Assembly: GCA_029953675.1 (NCBI GenBank)
Contig: JAMWBK010000009.1
Location: forward strand, 1,736,001 to 1,800,000
DNA from: Rhodosorus marinus
Lineage: Eukaryota > Rhodophyta > Stylonematophyceae > Stylonematales > Stylonemataceae
Direction of reading: 5' to 3'
DNA length: 64,000 bases
Numbering within the stretch: position 1 is the first letter of the stretch; the number at the start of each line of letters is the position of its first letter. A model generated the notes under the pieces. That model was not told the origin of the DNA and did no database searches. It worked only from the letters and a program-made list of their open reading frames with translations. The position numbers and the translations under genes were made by a program. Below are positions 56,214 to 64,000 of the stretch, one piece after another.

Positions 56214-59200
56214 CTAAGCTCGTGATGCCCTCCCCTTCTTTTTCTTTCCGGATGTCTGCCCTCCTACAATATTCCACGTATCCGCATCCGCTGGCCCGTT
56301 CGATGAATCGGCTTGCTCGAAATTTTTTCGTCTGACGAATTCGTCGGCAAAACCTGTGGCTTTCTCCGACGTGCCAAGGTACTCTACAACATATTCCTAT
56401 ATCGAGTCACCGAAAATTGCAACGAAGGTTTGAGCACATGCTCACAGTCCTCTAAGGCGAATACTAGGTGACCAGATGAGTCATTGGGATGCGTCAAAAC
56501 TAATGTAAAAATTTGCATTACCTTTATCTCCCATGCTGAGCGCAGAGTCAGCAGAAACTCGGGAAGGGTGGTGTCCGAGCTTCCAGTGATCTTTCGCATT
56601 TCTCCCTGGCACCATTTCGCGAAGTCCGGCGACATACTCGCTCCGAACGCATTCTGCTTCGCACTCATGCTCTGATGGGGTGGGTTCGTATTTGAAACTG
56701 AGGACATAGCCGAACCCGCTATTTGCCTTTCCGCAGGAGCTCGTGTAGCGGAAGCTGTGAGAAGCGTGCTTGCTTGCACATGAGCAGCTGATCCTTTTCG
56801 TCTTAGCGATGCCTCCGCCGCCTCCCAAAAGTTCTCTCCATCTTGATCAACAGAACCGGCCGGACCAGCAGGTCGACTTGCCTGGGCTGAAGCAGTCGAC
56901 AGTACTGAGCCTGTTGATTTCATTTGTTTTTGGGTGGGTACCGGTCGATGGACAATTGAAGCAGCGGCTTGCTCAGGTGGTCTGTTAGCTCCCGCAACTT
57001 TTGCGGCCCAACCGCTCGTAGTAGAAATCTTTGGTTCAGACAGTGCAGTTGCAACCGTCCTCTTCTTCTCTTCTTCTTCAATCCTCATTTGCTCTTTCAG
57101 AGACATCGAAGGAGCGGAGGGAGCAACCGAACCCCAAGCCCCCCCTCGTGAAGAGGATGGCGATGAATTAGGGTTTGGAGTTACCTGAGTAGTTTCTTTC
57201 TTCATCATTCGGGCGTTCTCTTCCTTCGCTTTCTGACGTGCCTCTTCCCTGAGAATGTCAACAAGTGACGTGCTCTTTGCTTGTTGAGCTGCGACTCCCC
57301 CCCAGGCTGGCCCGCCAGCGCCCGCCTTCGGGGCTTGCGCCTGTCGTAACTTCAATTGTTTCAAGTTTCGCTTCTTTTGCTCCTCCGCTCTTTTGGCCTC
57401 CTCCTCCTGGATGTCCTTCAACGATGGCAATGCATCCAATCCCTTTGTTGCCTTGTCCGATGCTGTCCAGGGTGCAGCTGCTGTACCTCGTGAAGATGGT
57501 TGCTTGCTATATTCCTCTTTCACTGTGATGCCGCCTACCGCATCTGCAGTGTTGCTCTCCCCTCGGTTTGTCCTTTCGTCAACCCCGCGACCACCAATCA
57601 GCTGCGGTTGCGCTTGAGTCTCGAGGGAAGCTTCGCTATGGGTCTCTAGGTTCTGACGCTGCTTCCTATTTTTGCCTCTTGATCCTGGAGCTTCCACGGT
57701 TTCCCATTGGGCCATTGTCTCATCCTGCACAGCACCAGTGGAGTCCTCATTCTCCTTGAGTGAATGAAAGTAAGGGCTGTCTTAGTCAACGGACGGTTCA
57801 CACCAACTCTTGCAGGAATTTAGAAGTTGACTACTTATTTCACGGCAGCGGGCCGCAAAGGAAGCAGTCTCCAAAGGCTGCCGGCTCCCAAAAAAGCCAG
57901 ACTAGCAAATGCTATACTCGAGTTATCACTGTTGTGGTTCTACTTTGGCTTACCCGCTCGTCCGAGTTCAGGGCGGGGCTCTGCTTGGTGCTGGCGCCTG
58001 ATCCCTTCCCGATTTTCGCGTTCCCGACGGTCTCAGCGCTCTGCTGAATGTCATCCGGGGTTGACCCTTTCAACTCTTTTTCTGCAGTGAAACTAACTCT
58101 CACGACGTCTACGAGAGAAAACGCGAGAAGCAAAATGTAAAACGGGTACGAAAGAGTGGTTTCCAAGTTTTCAGCGACGACAAAATGTAGCTCGTAAGCT
58201 GAAGAGGTGTTAGACGACGTGGAGCACTCAGCGCCCTCTGAACGCCCTCTCAACTCCAGAGAAGAAACTAAGCAAACAAAGTGATTGGCAGTGAGCCGAA
58301 GCAAGCGGTCGCTTACCTTGTTCCTGCTCATGAAATTTTATTTTTTGAGTTCGGTCTGCCTCCGTTCCAGCCGCAAGTCCATGGATACCGACAGATCCCT
58401 CAAGCGACCTGGCAATGTGGGGCTTTTGTTCCCTTCTCAACTTGACCCCTGCCATGTCTCCTCTGCTGAAGTCCAAGCCCAGAGCACCCTCGTCATAATG
58501 GGGTTCTGGTTCCTTCAGTGAATTGGATCCTGTCCCAGACTGGTTGGCGGAGCTGAAATTAGTACCGACTTGTCTCTAGAGAGCAGGATGAGACACACAG
58601 GGATATGGTGAGACGGCGGGAAGCGAAAGCGAATTGTTTCTGGGCTTCCGAAGAAAGTAGGACTACTGGAACAAACGTACTATTGTTTTTGGTGTAGCCT
58701 CCTTTCCAGAAACCAGAGATTGGTCGCTGGCTTCGCGAGGTGGACTTCGGTCCACTGTTTGATTCGAGTCGGTTGTGAGCACTTTATGCTCCAGCCACCA
58801 CTGATCGGAGTTCATTTGCTTCGATTCCACCTGACATCCGAAAGAGGCTATTGCTGGATCAATTGCCATAAGCGATTCACCTTTCTGTGATACATTTCCG
58901 AAGGAAAGGAGTTGTGGGGAAATGTCAAGCACGTGGTTCAGGGTTCCCCGTGGCTTTTCAATTCTTTTCTTCTCGAGCGTTGCGTTACCTGCTCGGTTGA
59001 TTTTGACTCACGAGTTACCGAGTTCGCCAACAAGTCCAGAATGGATGGAACATTCGCCTCTCCGTCGACTTTGGCGCTCCTGTATTCTACTGGAGGCTTG
59101 CCAGTGGGGACGACTTCGAGGCCTTGAACAGGAAGGATTTTATCCCCTGGTTCTTGTATAGCCGTTTTCCCACCAGCCACGGAAGAAACGTCGTGGTCGA

Positions 59201-61119
59201 GGTCATGTGAAAGCTGCCCGCGCATGACGTTAGCGAAGCGGCTAGTCGTCGGGAGGCTAGAACTGTAGCCTGTCAGCGCGAATCGATAGCAGAGTAACAA
59301 GTCAAATATGATTCAAGAACAAACGACGAGAAGTCGCTGGAAGCACTAATCATTAAGTTGCGCTGGGATGCGAGGCCCTAGTAGAGCACAAATGGTTGCT
59401 GATTCAACTTCACCTCCTGATCTCTGAGCAATGGTTGGTCTGACTCGCTCAGCAGTCTGCTCGTCCTCTTCAGGCGAGTCTGAAGGTTTCTGACTGTCTC
59501 CACCGCGCTCGCTCGAGTCCAGAACCATACCAGAAAACTCTTGGTGAAGGATCTCGCTCCGATCAGCACCATCGTCACCGTCATCGTGAAATTTCGGTCC
59601 CACCTGATCCAGCTTGAAAAACTCGCCAGATGAATCTCCTTTGGCTTCAGAAAAGCTGAGCGAGTCCCCAGTATCACCCTGCATGAAATAGAAAATTCCA
59701 TTCTCAATAAACAGTTGCGTGACTAAATAGGAAGCAATACCCTCCGGGCAAACGTGAAAGTGCGATTGAACACGCCGATGAGTCTCTGTCAAATACGCAT
59801 GGAAATCTGTGGATTATCCTCGCGACAAGAGTCACAATTCATGCACACGGTCCTTGGCAAGAAACGAAAACAGTCCACAGGTTCTCAGACATAGCGCACC
59901 GCAGCAGATGGATCGGCGACCGCGAAGTCGTCTTCCACTTTCGTAAATCCAGGAGGAGCGTTTTCTTCTCCTTTGAGCCCGAACACAGTAACCAGAGGAC
60001 GGAATTCCGTCTCTTCAAGGGCGCGGACGGGTAGATCCTCGCTGTAGTACCCGGCCTTCAGCCACTCCATCAGCTGGCTTGCTGAGAACGGCCCTGTGTG
60101 GATGAGGGGAGCTATTGTCAGTAACATGTAATGTGATTCTATTCATGTCTCCTATTCGGCCCAGAATCTGCAACGTACCTTGGACAATCATTTGAGGGTC
60201 TCGATATTGCCATATCTTCTGCTGATCATCAAGATCCTTGCTCTTCTCCCTTTCCCTATCCTTTTCAGCGGACTGCTTTGTGAACGCCGACAGATCTCTT
60301 CGGTTCGTCGGCATTAGAGGAGGCAAGCTCGGAGACGGGGTTGCTGGGGGGGAAGTAGGAACTACTGCACAGGAAGACGTAGCAACTGTCTTGAGCAAGT
60401 GCTCAAAGCGCATGGGGTTGTTCATCGTTGCTTTTCACTAAACCGTCCGAATCCTACCTTTTGAGCTTCCCCTCCAGTTGATATTGGAATCGGCCGATGA
60501 TCGCATTCCCCTACTCCAATACGGGGAGGACTTTTCCCCTATTTCACATCAAAACGGGATACAAAAGGTAGAACCTTCTTCTGAGCGTCCAACCGCAGGA
60601 GAGCAACTTTTCACATCGTCTGCACAAACAATTGTTGCCGACTAGATTACCAATACTTTGAGAAGTACCCGATCCAGTACTCTTCCTATTCTGCAGTCCC
60701 CCGTGTACAGTCGGCGATCCTCCTTGTCCGAACACGGATAATCCCCGTCTTTGGTTAGCTGCTGGGCTGTTTATAACATGCTCGCCTTGATTTGGTTTGT
60801 CAAACGGTGTCAATCGCAGCTTCTCCACGCGCGGAGTAGCATGCTGCTCTTGTTCACCATCGCCCCTCAGATTCATAGGCACGAGAGGGTCCTTCAATGT
60901 TACGCCCGGGTGTTCTTGCATACCACGGGGTACCACGGGGTACGAGCGGTAGACAGAAAGAATCTCGGCTTTCGAAAATCGCAGCTTGACCTTCCTGTTG
61001 TGAGCCTCAACCTGCGGTGTCTCGTCCACAGCTACAGCGCTGCCGGATAGACCAGTTTTCCTAGTCAGGGGCATCCAGCCAGGCCCCAATTTTACTCCGT
61101 CCATATTTTTCGACATCAT
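56214..61119 (-). CDS. GYF-domain protein, GIGYF/SMY2-like translation repressor
   Basis: Binds proline-rich partners through its GYF domain, in the family linking mRNA to decay or repression. Ten exons: 61119-60651, 60430-60179, 60093-59900, 59678-59414, 59269-58989, 58884-58681, 58539-58317, 58081-57918, 57754-56522 and 56396-56214, giving 1155 residues in frame. The N-terminus has KLRFSKAEILSVYRSYP, a GIGYF-like start. The GYF domain (residues ~225-290) is split after IWQYRDPQMIVQG and resumes PFSASQLMEWLKAGYYSEDLPVR. The C-terminal third is charged coiled coil (KDIQEEEAKRAEEQKKRNLKQLKL) followed by the GIGYF tail FAKWCQGEMRKITG ... EYVVEYLG ... FADEFVRRK. The exon 4 donor (59413, or an alternative near 59388) and the exon 9 acceptor are the least certain junctions. 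Confidence 0.85.
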
Positions 61120-62085
61120 AGACGCACAGTCCCTGTTCAGAAAAGCCAAGAGCGGACGCCGCTATCCACGAGCTAAAACGCAACGCTCTAGATTTAAGTC
61201 TTCTCCTAGAAACGAAGAAGGATATCTCCTGTTGCAAAAACCTTTGACCTTCGAGGAACGTAACCCCGTTCCTAGCAAAAGCTGCAAAGCTCAGTACCCT
61301 CCCTCTTGGCGGATTTCGGACAAACAATTTTATGCTTGAGGTCGCTTCTCAAGCTTGGCACTCACAACACGTGGCTTTAAGGCGGAGGTCCTCTTTCGTC
61401 GTGCTTTCTTCTATTCGCTCGTCAATTTCCCCGGAAACCTGGTCTCCTTGCACCCCAACCCTTATGGTGAAAGCTGGTGCCTCCGTAAAACGGCTTCCAG
61501 ATCTCTTTCCAAAGTCCCTAAACAACCGCTTCAGCATGGCGGTGGTCTAGACGAACCTTTTGTTTTTAAATAAATTTACGATGTGAAAGTGGGGATTCGG
61601 ATTTCCAGTGCATGGCACAAATGGCATCTTGAGGTGGGAGCACTGGTTTGGTTGAGGGGTTCTCCGCTCGGGAGTAGAAATGTTAGAATTCATTGAATAG
61701 ACTTCGTAAGCACAAATTTCTGCTAGAAAGTATCTGGTAGTCTCGGTTTCCACCGCCACGACGCGTGAGATTAACTCCAGCGACGGAATTTGTGTTGGAA
61801 CGCACTAACGGGGTCTGCCAGCAGCGTTGGCTTGTACAAGTGATGCGGGAGCATCATGGCCATGCTCGAGTTGAAACCAGAGGAAAATCGGAGCACGAAA
61901 AATGACAAATTCAAATCCGTTTCGATCATGTTCTTTTACCATCTCTGTTCCTTGTTCGCTTGTGCAGACGGTAATGGCAGTACTTCCCTTTCCCACAGCC
62001 TTGTTTCACCGCTCGCTCGCAAGCCATCCGATCAAAGCTCTGTGAGCAAACGCTGAGATCGTCTGTTGGACGAAAGACGAGCTTA
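61120..62085. other. Intergenic spacer
   Basis: No gene recognised; contains the promoter side of the GYF-domain gene. Confidence 0.4.
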
Positions 62086-62877
62086 TCATAGCGTTTCTTT
62101 GAGAAAATCGAGGCTCAGCTGGACGGCTTTCTTTACGCCTGCTTCCACTTCTGGCTTGGTGGCGTCGCCACGGTTAACCCACCCATGCTGCATGTCGTCA
62201 AAGTTGACTACTTTGCATTTGTCCGCAATTTCTGGTTTCGCTTTCAAAGCTGTGATTATTGAACCGCCCTCTCGCACCCAGTCCTTGTCGTTACCGGCGG
62301 AACAGAACAACTGGGGAATTGCAACCTTTTCCGCCAAGTCGAGCGCCTCCGAATGCCCGTTGAATACCATATGGTGAAGCTGATAGCTTGGGTGACAGCT
62401 GATGGCGGCTTGGAAAATCGCGGTTATCTCTGGGTCTCCGCTTGCCTCAAATACGAGGTATGCACCCCAACAGAAGCCCATCATACCAGCTTTCACAACT
62501 CCTTTGTCCAGCAGCAGGGGAACAACGCCCTGTAGTAAGTGGGAACGAAACGAACCGTGAAATCCATAGGTTTTGCACCACCAAGCAAGCTCGTCGGGCA
62601 TCTTGTGGTTCTCCATGGTATCCCCGCCAGCAAGAGACGGCATCACCACAAAATAGCCTGCGTCGGCCATCTGATCTGCTATTCCTCGACATCTTCCACC
62701 AAGATAATGGTAGATGTCTTGAACGATAACTAGACCCTTCTCCGTGGTGGATCCATCCAAAGGTCCGACAACATAAGCGTCTGCCCCGTTGGCCATCTTG
62801 ACAATCACCCCGCGGAAGCCGGACTCGTTCGACTTCAAGGCGGGCCATGACCCAGATGGGCAGCATCCTTCCGCCAT
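62086..62877 (-). CDS. Dienelactone hydrolase-family alpha/beta hydrolase
   Basis: Single-exon ORF, 263 residues, ATG 62877. The fold and catalytic triad of the dienelactone hydrolase family are intact: nucleophile Cys136 in GMMGFCWGAY, acid Asp197 in SAGNDKDW, and His231 in MQHGWVNRGD. The N-terminal GLVIVQDIYHYLGGRCRGIADQMADAGYFVVMPSL is also typical. Eukaryotic homologues include carboxymethylenebutenolidase-like and AIM2-like proteins, with substrates often unknown. No targeting signal is seen, so it is probably cytosolic. Confidence 0.92.
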   Translation of the reverse strand: MAEGCCPSGSWPALKSNESGFRGVIVKMANGADAYVVGPLDGSTTEKGLVIVQDIYHYLGGRCRGIADQMADAGYFVVMPSLAGGDTMENHKMPDELAWWCKTYGFHGSFRSHLLQGVVPLLLDKGVVKAGMMGFCWGAYLVFEASGDPEITAIFQAAISCHPSYQLHHMVFNGHSEALDLAEKVAIPQLFCSAGNDKDWVREGGSIITALKAKPEIADKCKVVNFDDMQHGWVNRGDATKPEVEAGVKKAVQLSLDFLKETL

Positions 62878-63746
62878 TGCTGTGGAATCTCAAACTGCTT
62901 TATTCTCAAAATTTGATATCGAGCTCCCTCTTAACCCCAGGCTGCAGGTCCTTCACTTGCACAGGCAGATTGGTTGCTCTAAGCAGGGTTGGGTTGCAGT
63001 TTTGTGCTTGATTTTTTTGTATTGCCCACCAAAGAGCGAGAAAATGATGAAAACGTTTTTTTTAATATTCCCCAGGAAAAAGTGAGAAAACGATTAAAAA
63101 GGGGTAGTTTCGGCATGTTTGATATTTTGAGAATATAAATGGGGAGTACATGCGATTCCAAGAGTGCCGTGAGAGATTTGGCGGCTGGGAATCTGTTGTC
63201 AAGGGTGTTCCTAGGGAGCCGGAATACGCCCCTAATTTGTTCCTTGCCCTACGTTGGCCAATTAGCTGATCGACAGTGCCTGAGCGAACGAGACCCCCGC
63301 GCGCTCCAATCGCTCGTTTTTCGCGAGAACAAGGAAGATTTTGAGGGCTTCGTGCTCCTCAACACGAGAGCTCGATACGCCGGCCAGAGCAACGCCAATC
63401 ATGCGTGTAGTAGTGAACCCCTTGCCGGATTGCAAAAGAACTCGCTGCTTGCAACTCGATTATTTTGACCATCACGTTCACATCATCGCACACCGGACTA
63501 GCCTGCAACTGGTCCGTGACGCAGTGCACGCAGGCGCATTCCATCCCACTCCCGGCACCCTCCCTCCCGACGAACGAATCCACGCGGTCAAGCTCTCTGC
63601 GACCACTTGAGTATGCGGATGAAATTCCGCCATCGGCCCGAGGACCCCCCCCCGGGCAGCACTGATCCATGAACGCTTTACGAAAGGACTCCCTAGTAGA
63701 GCCCGTCAAGAGTGAAGAAGGAAGCTTTCTATTCGTTAAAAAGCCC
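62878..63746. other. Intergenic spacer
   Basis: AT-rich near 63000-63140. A plus-strand frame at 63139-63468 (MGSTCDSK...) has no recognised domain. Confidence 0.4.
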
Positions 63747-64000
63747 CTAACGGGCTGTGTGGCTACGGTCTATTAGAGGGAGGACCTCATAGTTCACTTC
63801 GCCAATTCGCCGCGCCTGGGTAGCCAGTAGTGCATTCCCCTTCCATAGGGATCGATTGAGCGTCGCCCGTGCTTCAGTGATTTGTGTGGATGCATGCTGC
63901 AAGTGCATAGTCACCCCTTTCAAGAATTCATCAGCTTGCTTCCCCATCCTCCCGAACGTGTCCCCGTGGAACGGCAAGAAGATGTCGTCGTTGCGACCTT
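63747..64000 (-). mobile_element. Possible C-terminal tail of a non-LTR retroelement reverse transcriptase, partial
   Basis: A minus-strand frame is open from the right edge to a stop at 63747. It begins GRNDDIFLPFHGDTFGRMGK and continues QADEFLKGV, then a helical stretch ending TQARRIGEVNYEVLPLIDRS. The F-x-PF-x-x-(E/D)TFGR-x-G-x-x-A-x-x-FL pattern is, from memory, typical of the extreme C-terminus of reverse-transcriptase ORFs that are abundant in algal genomes. The body lies beyond the window, so the call is tentative. Confidence 0.35.

Noticed and set aside
63139-63468. 109-codon plus-strand ORF starting MGSTCDSK (possible N-myristoylation)
   Set aside because: No domain and no splice or expression support; a myristoylation-like start alone is weak.

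Overview
The window is nuclear DNA of an intron-bearing eukaryote. About twenty protein genes are recognisable. Most are split by GT-AG introns of about 77-220 nt, and for nearly every multi-exon gene I could work out exon phases that sum to a whole reading frame. The gene set (a plastid-type GDT1/PAM71 ion transporter, plant-type L-galactose dehydrogenase, plant-type glutamine cyclotransferase, an (S)-2-hydroxy-acid oxidase of the glycolate-oxidase family, PEX3, and a bacterial-type NitT/TauT ABC ATPase with an N-terminal extension) points to a photosynthetic eukaryote. An intron-rich red alga is my best guess, but this is inference from gene content only. No tRNA, rRNA, CRISPR array or bacterial operon was seen.

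Layout. 1-9 kb: 5' part of a membrane-anchored glutaminyl cyclase (-), an orphan ORF with a MuDR-transposase-type DNA-binding region plus zinc knuckle (-), an ADP/ATP carrier (-), a 46-bp tandem repeat, and a SYLF-domain protein with a low-complexity tail (-). 10-16.4 kb: 2-hydroxy-acid oxidase (-), TraB-family protein (-), L-galactose dehydrogenase (-), and a small acidic protein with a PP1-docking-like motif (-). 18-29 kb: NEDD1/GCP-WD (+), a GNAT acetyltransferase (-), coatomer gamma subunit (+), and an orphan acidic protein with a C-terminal CCHC-like finger (-). 31.8-42.7 kb: ribosomal protein uL16 with a 10-nt first exon (+), a triple-FKBP/TPR immunophilin (+), an MFS transporter (-), a protein tyrosine phosphatase (-), and PEX3 (-). 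43.6-46 kb: the six-exon NitT/TauT ATPase (+). 46.6-48.3 kb: a mobile-element graveyard with a snap-back palindrome, a decayed hAT transposase and a 214-bp inverted repeat. 50.9-62.9 kb: ESCRT-I TSG101/VPS23 (+), GDT1/PAM71 transporter (-), a ten-exon GYF-domain (GIGYF-like) protein (-), and a dienelactone-hydrolase-fold protein (-). The right edge has a possible retroelement reverse-transcriptase tail (-).

The genes do not form an operon or one visible pathway. They are housekeeping genes (COPI and ESCRT-I trafficking, centrosomal NEDD1, ribosome, translation repression) mixed with organelle genes (plastid ion transport, peroxisome biogenesis, mitochondrial nucleotide exchange, 2-hydroxy-acid oxidation, ascorbate synthesis). 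They are separated by 0.5-3 kb spacers, some holding transposon debris. The strongest candidate for something unusual is the nuclear, intron-containing, bacterial-type ABC ATPase with an intact AAA-associated C-terminal domain.
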